DNA from: Promicromonospora iranensis
Lineage (GTDB): Bacteria; Actinomycetota; Actinomycetes; Actinomycetales; Cellulomonadaceae
NCBI RefSeq assembly: GCF_028994775.1
Contig: NZ_JAJQMN010000001.1
Span: 62,001-126,000, forward strand
DNA: 64,000 bases
Direction of reading: 5' to 3'
Shown here one piece after another: positions 9,022 to 18,616 of the stretch (positions within the stretch are counted from its first letter, which is position 1; each line of letters opens with the position of its first letter). The notes under the pieces were generated by a model, which saw nothing but the letters and a program-made list of their open reading frames with translations, did no database searches and was not told the origin of the DNA. A program made the translations under genes and the position numbers.

Positions 9022-9729
9022 ATGATCACATTCGACCATGTCACCAAGCGCTACGGCGCGACGCTCGCGCTCGACGACGTCTCGTTCGAGGTGCCGGCGA
9101 GCTCGATCACGGGCTTCCTCGGGCCCAACGGTGCGGGCAAGACGACCGCTATGCGGATCCTCCTCGGCCACTCCCGCTCGTCGGGCCGAGCGACGATCGA
9201 CGGGCAGCAGTACGCGGAGATCAGCAACCCCGGGGGAACAGTGGGCGCCCTCCTCGACGCGCAGGCGGTCCACCCCGGACGCACCGGCGCCGAGACGCTG
9301 GCCGTCGCCGCGGCCATGATCGGTGTCGACCGGCGACGCATCGGGCAGGTGCTCGATCTCGTCGGTCTCTCCGTCGCCGAGAGCCGGCGCACGGTCAAGG
9401 GCTACTCCCTCGGTATGCGCCAGCGCCTCGGGATAGCCCAGGCCCTCCTGGGCACGCCGAAGGCGCTCGTGCTCGACGAGCCGGCGAACGGCCTCGACCC
9501 GCAGGGCATCCGGGCCATCCGCGACCTGCTGCGCGCCGTGGCGGACGACGGGTGCGCCGTGCTGCTGAGCTCCCATCTGCTGCACGAGGTGGCGCAGCTC
9601 GCCGACCGCGTCGTCATCATCGGCCGCGGCCGCATCCTCGACGACACCCCGATCGACCACAGCACGGCACAGGACCTGGAGAGCCGCTACTTCGCTCTCA
9701 CCTCGACGGACGACCGGAGCGCAGCATGA
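9022..9729 (+). CDS. ABC transporter ATP-binding protein
   Basis: 235 residues from ATG 9022. Walker A GPNGAGKT is at residues 34-41, the signature is degenerate (YSLGMRQRLGIA), Walker B is ALVLDEP, and the switch His follows LLSSH. It resembles the CcmA/DrrA-like ATPases of two-component exporters such as BcrA. Its stop overlaps the permease start (ATGA at 9726). The 162 bp between it and the divergent kinase gene should hold both promoters and the response regulator's site. Confidence 0.93.
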   Translation: MITFDHVTKRYGATLALDDVSFEVPASSITGFLGPNGAGKTTAMRILLGHSRSSGRATIDGQQYAEISNPGGTVGALLDAQAVHPGRTGAETLAVAAAMIGVDRRRIGQVLDLVGLSVAESRRTVKGYSLGMRQRLGIAQALLGTPKALVLDEPANGLDPQGIRAIRDLLRAVADDGCAVLLSSHLLHEVAQLADRVVIIGRGRILDDTPIDHSTAQDLESRYFALTSTDDRSAA

Positions 9730-10511
9730 GCAGCTCGACCCTCCCCCACACCGGCGATCTACGCGCGGAGGCGGGCCCCGCACGCACCGTCCCGTTCGCA
9801 CGTCTGGCCGCCGTGGAGATGCGCAAGCTCGCCGACACCCGGACAGCGCTCGCACTCCTGACGCTGCTCGTCCTCGGCGCCATCGGGGCGATGGTCGTCA
9901 ACGCCTCCTTCTTCTCCCTGGACGCCCAGGACGTCGCCACCAGCGCGGCGCTCACCCTGGGCCTGTTCCTTCCGGTCCTCGGGATCGTCTCGGTGACGAG
10001 CGAGTGGAACAAGCGCACCGCGCTCACGACCTTCGCCCTCGAACCGCGCCGCTGGCGCGTGCTCGTCGCCAAGGCCGTCGCCGCAGCCGCGGTGGCGATC
10101 GCCACCAGCGCCCTGATGATCGCGCTCGCCTACCCGACGACCGCCGTCGCGGCCGCCGTGCGCGGCACGGACGCACAGCTCGCACTCGACCCGCTCGCAC
10201 TCGCCGGCTGGACCGCCGTCAACGTCCTGTTCACCCTGTGCGGTATCGCGCTGGGCGCCATGCTGCTCAACGCTGCGGCGTCGATCGTCGTCTACTTCGT
10301 GGCCTCGATCGCCTGGGGGTTCCTCGGGCTGACCGGCGACCTCGGCAGCACGCTGGCGGGCTGGCTCGACCTGAACGTCACGTCCGTTCCGCTCGCCGAC
10401 GGCGAGATGAGCGCCGACGCGGTCGGCCCGCTCCTCGCCTCGATCGGCCTGTGGGTCACGGGGCCGTTCCTCCTCGGGCTGCTTCGAGTGAACCGGATGG
10501 AGCTTCGATGA
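9726..10511 (+). CDS. ABC-2 type transporter permease
   Basis: 261 residues starting at the ATGA overlap with the ATPase. About 40 cytoplasmic residues precede roughly six membrane helices, with the ABC-2 pattern in which a long loop with a charged turn (SEWNKRTALTTFALEPRR) follows the second helix. With the upstream ATPase it should form a half-size exporter, probably under control of the divergent two-component system. Substrate unknown; relatives act in resistance to membrane-active peptides or in antibiotic export. Confidence 0.9.
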   Translation: MSSSTLPHTGDLRAEAGPARTVPFARLAAVEMRKLADTRTALALLTLLVLGAIGAMVVNASFFSLDAQDVATSAALTLGLFLPVLGIVSVTSEWNKRTALTTFALEPRRWRVLVAKAVAAAAVAIATSALMIALAYPTTAVAAAVRGTDAQLALDPLALAGWTAVNVLFTLCGIALGAMLLNAAASIVVYFVASIAWGFLGLTGDLGSTLAGWLDLNVTSVPLADGEMSADAVGPLLASIGLWVTGPFLLGLLRVNRMELR

Positions 10512-11107
10512 GCAACCCGGACGAGGGGACCATGACCAGCTCCGCCGTCCAGCACCTGCCTCGCTTCTTCGTCAAACAGCACTTCACCGTGCTGGTCAAC
10601 CGTTACACGATCGTCGAGGCGCTCGACGACGGGTCGGAAGGACGCCTGCTCGCGTTCGCCCAGCAGAAGCGGCTCGCGATGCGCGAGAAGGTGACCTTCT
10701 ACGAGGACGAGGCGAGGACCCGGCCGCTGTTCGGCTTCCGCGCCCGGCAGGTGATCGACGTCGCGGCAGCCTACGACGTCACCACCGCGGACGGGTCCGT
10801 GATCGGGTCTTTCGAGAAGGACTTCGCCGCGAGCCTGATCCGCTCCAGCTTTCATCTGCGAGCCCCGGGCCTGGAGGCCTACGGCCAGGAACGCAGTCTG
10901 CTCGTCGCCGTCCTGCGACGAGTGGCCGAGCTGCCGCTGCCGGTCCACTTCACGTTCAGTGATGCGTCGACGGGCGCGCCCGTCCTGACCAGTGAGCGGC
11001 AGTTCAGCCTGCGCGACCGATACACCGTCGAGGTGCCGGACACCCGGGTCGACTTCCGGCTCGCCGCGTCCGTCGCCGTCGGCGTCGACGCGCTGCTCGG
11101 GCGGTAA
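10508..11107 (+). CDS. LURP-one-related (scramblase-fold) protein
   Basis: 199 residues, again starting at an ATGA overlap with the gene before it, so it is third in the ABC operon. The pattern FFVKQHFTVLVNRYTIVEA, then FAQQKRLAMREKVTFYEDE and PLFGFRARQVIDVAAAYDV, then VIGSFEKDF is that of the LOR/tubby-like family of membrane-facing beta barrels. These proteins are thought to bind lipids or DNA; no enzyme role is established. The operon position suggests a link with the exporter's membrane substrate, which is inference. Confidence 0.75.
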   Translation: MSNPDEGTMTSSAVQHLPRFFVKQHFTVLVNRYTIVEALDDGSEGRLLAFAQQKRLAMREKVTFYEDEARTRPLFGFRARQVIDVAAAYDVTTADGSVIGSFEKDFAASLIRSSFHLRAPGLEAYGQERSLLVAVLRRVAELPLPVHFTFSDASTGAPVLTSERQFSLRDRYTVEVPDTRVDFRLAASVAVGVDALLGR

Positions 11108-11275
11108 CGACCCGCCACGCCGGTCGCGGAAGGCCGAGACCGGTCAGCGGTCGCCGCCGGACCTGACCCGATCGATGATCGCGTCGATCCGGCGGCGCAC
11201 CGGTCAGCTCGTCGGCGTAGCAGCTCTGCCGAAAAAGTTGCTGCTCCGCCGCACTCCGGTCCGTAGGCTCGCGGC

Positions 11276-12049
11276 GTGAGTCGTCGACGACAGCCCTCGG
11301 ACCAGAGCGACCTGTTCTACTCGCGCGCAAGGCTGTACGACTTGATGTTCCCGGGCGGCGGGCCCGCGGTCGACTTCTACCGGGCCGACGTCGACCAACA
11401 CGGCGGGCGCGTGCTGGAGCTCGCGTGCGGCACCGGGAACAAGCTGATCCCCATCGCGTCCGACGACCATCCGTGCGTGGGCCTTGACTTCTCGGCGGAC
11501 ATGCTGGCCGAGGCCCGGCGCAAGGCGGACGAGCGCGGTGTCGCGGTGGAGTGGATCCAGGGCGACATGCGGAACTTCGATCTCGGCCGCACCTTCGACT
11601 ACGTGTTCATCACTGCCAACTCGCTGCTGCACCTGCACGAGACCGAGGATCTGGTGAGCTGCTTCCGGTCGGTTCGACGGCACCTGGCCCCCGGCGGCAG
11701 GTTCGTCTTCGATGTGTTCAACCCGAGCGTGCGCGTCCTTGCCGAAGCCGACGGGACGCGCCGCACCCGGACGTCGTTGTCGTTCACGGACCCCGACCGG
11801 GGCAGCGTCAGTGTCGACGTCGCCGAGACCTACGACGCTTCCGCGCAGGTGACGCGTGGGACGTGGTACCTCTCGACCGGCGCCGAGCCCGACTTCTTCG
11901 TCGCACCGCTCGAAATCAGGAGCATCTTCCCCCAGGAGCTGCCCCTGCTCCTCTCGCTCGGCGGCCTCGAGCTCGTCGAGCGCTTCGGGGACTGGTCCGG
12001 CCGCCCGTTCGCCGCCGACGCGCTGGTTCAGCTCTGCATCTGCGAGTGA
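11276..12049 (+). CDS. class I SAM-dependent methyltransferase
   Basis: 257 residues from GTG 11276. The SAM-binding motif I is VLELACGTGNKLIPIA, motif II is the acidic residue in CVGLDFSADMLAEAR, then QGDMRNFD, and post-II is FDYVFITANSLLHLH. The C-terminal half is a substrate-recognition beta region (VDVAETYDASAQVTRGTWYL). Substrate unknown. It stands alone, separated by 168 bp from the ABC operon upstream and convergent with the MacB-like permease downstream. Confidence 0.88.
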   Translation: MSRRRQPSDQSDLFYSRARLYDLMFPGGGPAVDFYRADVDQHGGRVLELACGTGNKLIPIASDDHPCVGLDFSADMLAEARRKADERGVAVEWIQGDMRNFDLGRTFDYVFITANSLLHLHETEDLVSCFRSVRRHLAPGGRFVFDVFNPSVRVLAEADGTRRTRTSLSFTDPDRGSVSVDVAETYDASAQVTRGTWYLSTGAEPDFFVAPLEIRSIFPQELPLLLSLGGLELVERFGDWSGRPFAADALVQLCICE

Positions 12050-12117
12050 TGTGGAGAGGCCCTCTCAACCTGGTCGCCGGCGTCCATCAGGGTCTCGGGA
12101 AGCGTGAGTCCGGTGGG

Positions 12118-13293
12118 CTATTCGCTCCGCAGCCCCTCGACAGGAGACAGCTGCGCGGCGCGCACTGCCGGATAGACCCCGGCGATGACTCCTACAAGCA
12201 CGGAGAGCCCCACCCCGACCCCAGCAGCCAGGAAGTTCGGCGCCGGTATGGTCTTCTGCCACGTGCCGTAGACAACTACCACGAGCAACCCGAGCACCGC
12301 ACCCGCGACTCCCCCGCCGAGACCCAGGAACCCGGCCTCCAGCATGAACTGGGTACGGATCTGCAGGGCTCTCGCGCCGACCGCCCGCCTCAGCGCGATC
12401 TCTCCACGCCGTTCCAGCACGGCGATCACCATGGTGTTGACGATCCCGATCGCGCCGACCAGAAGAGCCACCGCCGCCAGTCCGAGGGCGAGGCTCTGGA
12501 ACGTGGAATCCACGGCCCTCTGCGCGTCCGCGAGCTGGGACGGCGTCGACACACCCACTGCGCGCGGCATCCCCGGGTTGGCGGTGTCGTCCAGGACGTC
12601 ACGCACCGCCTCCACGGTCCCGGTCTGCACCCGGACCTGGATCCGCGAGATCGCCAGGTCAGGATGCCCGGTGAGCACCCAGTCCTCCCCGAGCAGCGCG
12701 GCACGGTCCAGGTCCGGCATCAGCCCGGACGGCTGCAGCACCCCGATCACCGCGTACCAGCTGTCGTCGATCCATACCCGCTGGCCTGGCACACTCACTC
12801 CCAGGTGATCTGCCGCCGACGCCCCGAGCACCGTGGTCGGCAGCGTCACCGAGGCAGCGTCGAACCAGGCGCCCCGGTGGAGATGCAGGTCCATCGCGGC
12901 AGCCAGCTCGGGCTGCACTGCAACCGCCGTCAGACCACCGCCCATGGTCGAGGGCACCAGATCGTTCCGGAACACCCCGGCGCCCTCGAGCTCGCGCACC
13001 GCCGCAGCACCTGTGACCGGACCGATCCGACGGATCATCTCCGGAGCGGTTTCCGGCAGCGGCACCGGCTCCAGGTTCGGCCCCTGCCCGGGCGCCACCA
13101 CCAGCACGTTCGACCCTAGCGCCTCCAGGTCCGCCCGCAGCCGCGCCTCGTTCGTCGCGGTGATCCCCAGGATCGCCACCAACGTCGCGATACCGATCGC
13201 GACCCCCAGCATCGACAGCAGCGACCTCGAGACCCGTGACCGCGGACCCAGGGCCGCCGTCGTCAGCGTGTCCCGCACCGTCAACCGAGCCAT
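12118..13293 (-). CDS. MacB/FtsX-type ABC transporter permease
   Basis: 391 residues. One membrane helix lies near residues 25-45 ([19 protein letters not shown]), then a large extracytoplasmic MacB_PCD-like domain (residues 50-260), then three helices in the C-terminal 130 residues ([20 protein letters not shown] and others) with the conserved cytoplasmic stretch [13 protein letters not shown]. It abuts the ATPase gene (1-base overlap) and an efflux adaptor, giving a MacAB-like three-part export system without an outer-membrane part, as expected in a Gram-positive. Confidence 0.92.
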   Translation of the reverse strand: MARLTVRDTLTTAALGPRSRVSRSLLSMLGVAIGIATLVAILGITATNEARLRADLEALGSNVLVVAPGQGPNLEPVPLPETAPEMIRRIGPVTGAAAVRELEGAGVFRNDLVPSTMGGGLTAVAVQPELAAAMDLHLHRGAWFDAASVTLPTTVLGASAADHLGVSVPGQRVWIDDSWYAVIGVLQPSGLMPDLDRAALLGEDWVLTGHPDLAISRIQVRVQTGTVEAVRDVLDDTANPGMPRAVGVSTPSQLADAQRAVDSTFQSLALGLAAVALLVGAIGIVNTMVIAVLERRGEIALRRAVGARALQIRTQFMLEAGFLGLGGGVAGAVLGLLVVVVYGTWQKTIPAPNFLAAGVGVGLSVLVGVIAGVYPAVRAAQLSPVEGLRSE

Positions 13294-14015
13294 CAGACCT
13301 CACTGCCGGCAGCGGTGGCCTCGCCCGCCGTCAGGTCGGCCTCGATCCGCCCGTCGCGGATCCGGACCTGCCGCGCGAACCGGTCGGCGATCACCAGGTC
13401 GTGCGTGATCACCACGACTGCGACGTCGGCCAAACCGTCCAGCAGGTCGATGATCGCGGTCCCGGTCGCCTGGTCCAGCGCACCTGTCGGCTCGTCGGCG
13501 AGCACGACGGCGGGCTCGTGCGCGATCGCGCGCGCGATCGCCACCCGCTGCTGCTCACCCCCCGACAGCTGGGTCGGACGATGGTCCAACCGTTCACCGA
13601 GCCCCACTCGGGTCAGCGCGTCGACAGCCCGGCGACGACGCTCGGCACGCCCCAGCCCGGTGTACAGCATCCCGAGCTCCACGTTCGCCACGGCGTCCGC
13701 GTGGGAGAGCAGATGGAACTGTTGGAACACGAACCCCAGCGACCGGGAACGCACGTCGGAGCGCTCACCGTCGGACATGGCCGCCGTCGGGCGCCCTCCG
13801 ACCAGGACCTCCCCCGCGGACGGCGCGTCGAGCGTGCCCAGGATCGACAGCATCGTGGACTTGCCGGATCCGGACGGGCCGACGATCGCCGCATGCTCGC
13901 CGGGCGCGATCGCCAGGTCGACGTCTCGGAGCACAGTCAGATCTCCGCTCCCGGTCGCATACGTCTTCGAGACCCCGCGCAGCTCCACCGCGGGGGCCAC
14001 CGCTGTGTGGGTCAC
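13293..14015 (-). CDS. MacB-type ABC transporter ATP-binding protein
   Basis: 240 residues. Walker A is GPSGSGKST, the signature [14 protein letters not shown], Walker [13 protein letters not shown], and the family-specific [11 protein letters not shown] follows the Q loop. It sits between the adaptor (4-base overlap) and the permease (1-base overlap), so the three are translated together. It powers the mechanotransmission-type export expected for MacB-like transporters. Confidence 0.94.
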   Translation of the reverse strand: MTHTAVAPAVELRGVSKTYATGSGDLTVLRDVDLAIAPGEHAAIVGPSGSGKSTMLSILGTLDAPSAGEVLVGGRPTAAMSDGERSDVRSRSLGFVFQQFHLLSHADAVANVELGMLYTGLGRAERRRRAVDALTRVGLGERLDHRPTQLSGGEQQRVAIARAIAHEPAVVLADEPTGALDQATGTAIIDLLDGLADVAVVVITHDLVIADRFARQVRIRDGRIEADLTAGEATAAGSEV

Positions 14016-15472
14016 GGGACGAGAACCTCGTCCCCGTCCTCAAGCTGTGTACTGGTGATCTGTACCTTCGCCTCAGCAACCAGCCCGACCTCGACCGGGA
14101 CCAGCAATCCGCCTCCCCGAGGGGCATCCGGCACTACCTTCTCCACCGCATACCCGCCCTCGGCCAGGGCCACCAGCGCCGTGACAGGCACGACCAGCGC
14201 GTCCTGGACCTCATCGGTCACCACCTCGATCCGCACGGCAGCGCCCACGCTGCCGGTCAGCTTCTCCTGGGCCTCGATGTCGATCCGCACCGTCGCCATG
14301 TCCGACTCGTCTCCTGCGGCAGCCTCGACTCCGCCAGTCGTGTCTGCGCCCCCGCCGTCGGCACCGCCGGTCCTCGCGGGGGTGGTCGAGCGGATCACCC
14401 CTGCCACCTTCGAGCCGTCGGGCAGCCAAACCGTCACCGCTTCTCCCGCACTCAGCGACGCCTGCTGCGACCTCGTCACCTGCGCCTCGGCATGCACCGT
14501 CGTCCCAGTCCAGGTCAGCACCTCGCCCGTCGCCGGATCACCCACCCGCACCGGTACAGACGCCACCCGGACCTTCCCGACGTCGAGGATGACCACGTCC
14601 GGCGGCGACACCGACTCCGCCCGCGCGATCTCCAGGTCCTTCGTCGCGTCCGTGACCGACTTTTGCGCGTCCTCGAACGCCTCAAGCTGGGCCGACGCGT
14701 CGGGAACCTTGTCCAGCGCCCCGCGGTCGGCGACGGCCGTGTCGTACTGCACCTGGGCCAGCGCCAACCCCTCGCCCGACTGCCGCGCCGCGGCAAGAGC
14801 GGCATCGGCGTCGGCTACCGCCGCGTCCGCGAGCGCGACGTCCAGGCCGGACGGTCCCTCGCTCGCAGCCTCCAGAGCCTTCGCGGCATCCTCGCGTGCC
14901 TCCACGGCGCCGTCGTAGTTGTTCTCGGCCCGGGTGATCCGCTCGCGACCTTCCTCCGTACCCGACGGCGGGGCGTAACCCGCCGATTCGAACAAGTCGG
15001 CCACCGCCGCACTGGTCCCAGACCCGAACACGTCGTCCACGCGATCACGTGCCAGCAGCCCGGCGTCCGCCAGCGCCTGGTTCAGCGAGAGCACGTCCTT
15101 GCCCTTGCTTCCGAGCTGTAGCGGGCGCCAGAGCGGCACGTCGCCCCGGAGCAGGAACGTCGGCCGGCCGTTCACCTCGAACAACCGCTCGCCCGGCCGG
15201 AGCGACGATCCCTCGGCCGGCAGCGCAGTGAGGACACCGTCCGCTGTGCCGGTCAGCGGCTCTGCGGCACCGCGCGACAGCGTGCCGCTGAGCACTGTCC
15301 CGGACGCCAACGATCCGCGCTCGACACGGACCGGACGGAGCCCTGCCTCGTCCGTGGTCGCCTGGTCGGCCTGGGAGGGTGCCGCATCGAGCAGCACGGG
15401 CGTAGCCACCGCACCCCCACCGACCACGACCACCAGCGCACCGACCAGAGCCACCTTCGAGCTTGAACGCAT
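14012..15472 (-). CDS. efflux adaptor with peptidoglycan-binding-like domain (HlyD/MacA-like)
   Basis: 486 residues. An N-terminal signal anchor (residues 7-28) is followed by a lipoyl-like strand region, then a PG-binding-like segment ([40 protein letters not shown]), then an alpha-helical hairpin rich in Ala, Asp and Glu (residues about 185-300). The beta-barrel half resumes after [10 protein letters not shown]. This is the adaptor form often found beside MacB-like pairs in actinobacteria. It should sit on the outer membrane face and link the transporter to the wall or to a secreted substrate. Confidence 0.87.
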   Translation of the reverse strand: MRSSSKVALVGALVVVVGGGAVATPVLLDAAPSQADQATTDEAGLRPVRVERGSLASGTVLSGTLSRGAAEPLTGTADGVLTALPAEGSSLRPGERLFEVNGRPTFLLRGDVPLWRPLQLGSKGKDVLSLNQALADAGLLARDRVDDVFGSGTSAAVADLFESAGYAPPSGTEEGRERITRAENNYDGAVEAREDAAKALEAASEGPSGLDVALADAAVADADAALAAARQSGEGLALAQVQYDTAVADRGALDKVPDASAQLEAFEDAQKSVTDATKDLEIARAESVSPPDVVILDVGKVRVASVPVRVGDPATGEVLTWTGTTVHAEAQVTRSQQASLSAGEAVTVWLPDGSKVAGVIRSTTPARTGGADGGGADTTGGVEAAAGDESDMATVRIDIEAQEKLTGSVGAAVRIEVVTDEVQDALVVPVTALVALAEGGYAVEKVVPDAPRGGGLLVPVEVGLVAEAKVQITSTQLEDGDEVLVP

Positions 15473-15481
15473 GCGCCGTGC

Positions 15482-16282
15482 CTACCAGCCCAACTTCGCG
15501 AGACAGTCGTCGACACTGATCCCCGCCGCACACTTGTTCATCACCTCGAGCTCGGGGCCTTGGAGCGCGTGGTCGAACGGGGTGAGGTCTCCCAGGACCT
15601 CGAGCTGGAACAGAGGTATCAGGAGCGGCTCACCTTCCAGCATTGCGATGACCAACGGCCTGGAGCATTCCTCACCGAGCATTTCCGCCTCGTCGAGAGT
15701 CACCTCCGCAGGAATGACCACCATTCCTTCGTTGCGCCCGCTCGTCGGTGGGTCACCGATCGTCGAGATCCCCTGCTCACGCGCGCACTGCGCCCACCGT
15801 CTGCCGGACTCAAGCTGCTCCGGGGTATACCCGGCCGCGGCGTCCTCCGAGGTGGCATGGAAATCCTGGTCGAGCAGCACGTCCTTGGCTCCCGAATGGT
15901 CCGCGTAGCACTGCCGGATCTCGGCGTCGCGGTCTTCACCGTCAACTCCGATCGGCGCGTCGGGACTCACCTCCAGGACGCCGTCCACGACCAGGGCCGC
16001 CGCACCATCGATCTCGGCGTAGCCGGCCATCTCCTCCTTGCCGGGGCTGTCCGCCGGCACCGCAGACACCGCTATCCCGAGGTCACCCAGGCACTCCGCA
16101 TACGCCGCGGTCTCATCATTGACATAGGCCGTCGACGGCACAGAGACGGGCGCCTGGGTCTCCAACGACGCGACATCGGCGCTGCCGTCCGACTGATCGC
16201 CGAGCGAGCACCCCGAGAGCATGAGGAGCGCGGCAGCAGCAGCCGTAGCCACACCCGCCGCGCTCCTTGAAAGACCTCTCAA
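15482..16282 (-). CDS. secreted lipoprotein of unknown function
   Basis: About 266 residues if it starts at TTG 16282, which overlaps the stop of the I36-type gene as TTGA. That start gives an N-terminus with two Arg, a hydrophobic Ala-rich stretch and the lipobox MLSGC at residues 21-25, so the coupled start is preferred to the longer open frame. The mature protein is acidic with several Cys (AECLGDLG, QCYADH, QCAREQ, EECSRP, NKCAAGISVDDC), suggesting disulfides. No catalytic motif seen. Its place between a secreted inhibitor-like gene and an efflux adaptor suggests a role in envelope protection or substrate delivery (inference). Confidence 0.78.
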   Translation of the reverse strand: MRGLSRSAAGVATAAAAALLMLSGCSLGDQSDGSADVASLETQAPVSVPSTAYVNDETAAYAECLGDLGIAVSAVPADSPGKEEMAGYAEIDGAAALVVDGVLEVSPDAPIGVDGEDRDAEIRQCYADHSGAKDVLLDQDFHATSEDAAAGYTPEQLESGRRWAQCAREQGISTIGDPPTSGRNEGMVVIPAEVTLDEAEMLGEECSRPLVIAMLEGEPLLIPLFQLEVLGDLTPFDHALQGPELEVMNKCAAGISVDDCLAKLGW

Positions 16283-16746
16283 CAGACGAACCGCCCACTG
16301 GAGATCAAGTCGTTCCACGTACGCGACACCTGGACCACGCCATCCTCGGGATTGGACCTGTAGTACACGTTGTTCGAAAGGTCTGACCGGTACTGCCCCG
16401 GCTGCAACCGCATCCTGGTGATCGTACCGCCGGTCCAGTGCCCGTAGTTTGCGTCCGGGTAATACTCCGCCACGCACGACGCGCTCTGCCCGGCGCTGGT
16501 TACCGATGTAGCGGCATTGTTGTACCCGGGCCAGGCACCGAAGTCCGGGATCGAGTACTGGAAGGAAGACATACCACCGCTGAAGCTCCCGTTGTTCCAC
16601 GTGCACGCGTATCCCGACGGGCAGTCGGAGCGTGCCGCTGACGCCGGCGCTGCGGCCACGACGCCCAAGCCGACGAACATCAGGAGCGCTGCGAGCGCTC
16701 CAACCACAGGAACGACAACCCGCTCCCGCAAAGTCTTTCCGATCAT
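16279..16746 (-). CDS. secreted I36-type peptidase-inhibitor family protein
   Basis: 155 residues. A signal peptide (residues 1-38, ending APASA) precedes a short beta/gamma-crystallin-like domain: CPSGYACTWNNGSFSGG, a central Cys in SASCVAEYYPDANY, and a C-terminal FVC. This matches the peptidase inhibitor I36 family of streptomycete metalloprotease inhibitors such as SMPI in pattern. Inhibitor activity is not proven by sequence. It is the second gene after the LuxR-type regulator and overlaps the lipoprotein gene. Confidence 0.78.
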   Translation of the reverse strand: MIGKTLRERVVVPVVGALAALLMFVGLGVVAAAPASAARSDCPSGYACTWNNGSFSGGMSSFQYSIPDFGAWPGYNNAATSVTSAGQSASCVAEYYPDANYGHWTGGTITRMRLQPGQYRSDLSNNVYYRSNPEDGVVQVSRTWNDLISSGRFVC

Positions 16747-16805
16747 CCTGGATCCTTCCAGAGACCTGAACCGGCTCGGTTCGACCGGGTGCGCATCACG
16801 CTATT

Positions 16806-17084
16806 TCATACAGAGGTGCGGGCACATGACTCCAGGGGATCATCTTTGCCGCCCACGCACTCCGGTCGGCGTTCGACGACGCCAAGGTGGTGCGCCTCGG
16901 CTATGAGGCGTGCCCGGTCGGCACACTCCGACTTCGCGAGGATCGCCTTCACATGGTTCTTGGTCGTGTTGTAGGTGATGCCGAGCAGACCAGCGATCTC
17001 CGTGTTCGACAGTCCGAGACAGACCGCCTCGAGCACGTCGACCTCGCGCCGGGTCAGCGTCGACCACCTCGGGTCCAGAGCCAC
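16806..17084 (-). CDS. stand-alone LuxR-type HTH regulator
   Basis: 92 residues from GTG 17084. Nearly the whole protein is a GerE/LuxR HTH: LTRREVDVLEAVCLGLSN, then TEIAGLLGITYNTTKNHVKA, then ILAKSECADRARLIAEA. There is no receiver or ligand domain. It may be an intact short regulator or the remnant of a longer one; the region upstream has no recognisable receiver. It is the first gene of the minus-strand run towards the I36 protein, lipoprotein and MacAB-like exporter, and probably controls it. Confidence 0.75.
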   Translation of the reverse strand: MALDPRWSTLTRREVDVLEAVCLGLSNTEIAGLLGITYNTTKNHVKAILAKSECADRARLIAEAHHLGVVERRPECVGGKDDPLESCARTSV

Positions 17085-17493
17085 CGATCAACCACTCCCG
17101 TCCCCCTCTGGGCCCCAGAGCATCACAAGCTCGAGAACCTCGCTCGCCTCCGCCCTGGGCGGGAGTAGGCTAGCGTCACCCGGGGCGCTCACCAGGTGAA
17201 ACGCCAGAAAGTTCACCCGGACAAGTCGCCGGTGCCGCGGTTCGTGAAGTCGCGGATCGATTCCGGGCCGACCGTCACAAGTCCACAGCTCGGCGAAGGC
17301 CGGTGTGCTCCGAAGTCGACCCAGCACAGCTCTGCGCGCCGGATCACCACTCGATCGCGCCGTCGATCTGCTCCGTCAGGTCCGACCTCAGTTCAGCAGG
17401 CTCCAGGCGACCACCAAGGGGCGAGTTATGGCTCCGCCAAGTCTATGAACCCGGATCAGCCGCCATTCGGTGGCCACCTTGCGGAGAGAACAG
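17085..17493. other. intergenic region without a convincing gene
   Basis: About 410 bp between the LuxR-type gene and the decayed pdxS copy. A 79-codon minus-strand frame (17088-17327) ends 3 bp before the LuxR start, but it has mixed codon use and no recognisable domain, so I do not call it. The promoter of the 16806-17084 operon should lie here. Confidence 0.4.
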
Positions 17494-17525
17494 AAGGCCT
17501 CGAGGACCGATGTCCGCGAGGCCTT
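17494..17525 (-). terminator. hairpin, duplicate of the pdxS terminator
   Basis: Fourteen-base arms AAGGCCTCGAGGAC and GTCCGCGAGGCCTT (one mismatch) around CGAT. It lies downstream of the decayed pdxS 3' end in the same relative place as the hairpin at 18571-18603 does for intact pdxS. Confidence 0.7.
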
Positions 17526-17538
17526 CCGACGACCTGGT

Positions 17539-17604
17539 TCACCAGCTGCGCTCCGCCAGCCGCACCGGCGTCGCTCCTCCTCGACGTCGATGCCGTGGTC
17601 CACG
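17539..17604 (-). pseudogene. decayed copy of the pdxS 3' end
   Basis: The minus strand reads GIDVEEE and then, after a 1-base deletion, TPVRLAERSW followed by TGA. Intact pdxS at 18617 ends [18 protein letters not shown]. The nucleotide match continues past the stop into the terminator hairpin. Nothing of the pdxS 5' part is present on this side, so it is a 3'-end fragment left by a duplication. It lies about 1.08 kb from the true pdxS end with merR between them. Confidence 0.8.
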
Positions 17605-17678
17605 ATTGACGAACCTCGGGCCAGAGCCGCACGGTGCGGTGGGGTCTGCATGTATGCGACCAGTTCCGGCACTGCCCC

Positions 17679-17709
17679 TTGACCTTGACACTGCGTGAAG
17701 GTGTCGGAT
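17679..17709 (+). promoter_or_regulatory. probable MerR-type autoregulated promoter
   Basis: A -35 like TTGACC at 17679-17684 and a weak -10 like TCGGAT at 17704-17709 are 19 bp apart, the long spacer typical of MerR-activated promoters. An imperfect dyad ACCTT..CAC / GTGAAGGT fills the spacer. The ATG of the merR gene follows at 17720. Confidence 0.55.
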
Positions 17710-17719
17710 CGGAATCGAC

Positions 17720-18529
17720 ATGTTGAGCATCGGAGAAGTCGCGCATTTCACCGGGGTCTCCCGGCGGATGTTGCGTCACTGGGAGGAGGCCGGATTGATC
17801 ACTCCGGCCTCGGTCGACGACTCCACGGGCTATCGCCGGTACTCACGGACGCAGGTCGGCCGAGTTCGTGCGATCTCGGCCCTACGGTCTGTGGGATTTG
17901 CGCTTGCCGAGATCGTCGACCTGCTCGATCACTCGCAACTGACCGAGGAGCGATTGGTCGAGCTCCTCCGAGCACGAGAAGAAGATCTCCTGTCCCAGAT
18001 CAACGAAGCCTCAACCTGTCTCACAGAGGTGCGTACGCGCCTCGACGCCATCCGGAGAGGACACGAAATCATCATGAGCACCATTGAGCTCAGCTCACTT
18101 CCCCCGCTCCGGCTCTCGGCGCTTCGAGCGACCGTCAGCGACGAGTCCGAGATCGGCGAGGCGATCTCGGAGCTGCTCCCTCGAGTCCGGGACCAACTGC
18201 GCAATCACGGCTTCACCGACAGCGACATCGTGCTGGCCTACGACGGTGCTGCTGATGCGAAATCGATCATCGTCACCGTGGGTACTGCTGGGATCGACGA
18301 TGACAGCGACCTGTCAGAACTGGCGATGGTCGAGATCGACGACTCCGACCGTGGCGTCACGGTCCGATTCGACGTGCCACCTTCCGACATCGGTGACGCC
18401 TGGATCAGCCTCGACGCGAGCCTCGAGGCGTACGACCTCGAGACCACGGGCGTCTACCGGCAAACCCTGACTCCTCGGGGCGGTGTGATCCTCCAGGCCC
18501 CGGTAAAGGAGCAGTCGGCCGAGTGCTGA
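17720..18529 (+). CDS. MerR-family regulator with GyrI-like effector domain
   Basis: 269 residues. Residues 1-70 are a MerR HTH (MLSIGEVAHFTGVSRRMLRHWEEAGL, then YRRYSRTQVGRVRAISALRSVGF). A coiled dimerisation helix covers residues 75-112. The C-terminal 150 residues fit a GyrI/BmrR-like ligand-binding fold. Such proteins activate drug-response promoters on binding a small molecule. The gene lies between the intact and decayed pdxS 3' ends, which suggests it arrived with, or was trapped by, a local duplication. No efflux gene is adjacent; its target may be itself or distant. Confidence 0.88.
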   Translation: MLSIGEVAHFTGVSRRMLRHWEEAGLITPASVDDSTGYRRYSRTQVGRVRAISALRSVGFALAEIVDLLDHSQLTEERLVELLRAREEDLLSQINEASTCLTEVRTRLDAIRRGHEIIMSTIELSSLPPLRLSALRATVSDESEIGEAISELLPRVRDQLRNHGFTDSDIVLAYDGAADAKSIIVTVGTAGIDDDSDLSELAMVEIDDSDRGVTVRFDVPPSDIGDAWISLDASLEAYDLETTGVYRQTLTPRGGVILQAPVKEQSAEC

Positions 18530-18570
18530 CAGCGCCTGGCTCTCGGTGATCACCTACCCAAGGAAGCGGA

Positions 18571-18603
18571 AGGGCCCCGCGGACTCGACGTCCGCGGGGC
18601 CCT
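18571..18603 (-). terminator. pdxS terminator
   Basis: Perfect 14-bp arms AGGGCCCCGCGGAC and GTCCGCGGGGCCCT around TCGAC, 13 bp after the pdxS stop. It may also stop merR transcription from the other side. Confidence 0.85.
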
Positions 18604-18616
18604 CCGACGACCTAGC

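Noticed and set aside
17088-17327. 79-codon minus-strand frame just before the LuxR-type gene
   Set aside because: It ends 3 bp before the LuxR start, so coupling is possible, but codon use is mixed, no domain is visible and the start lacks a ribosome site.
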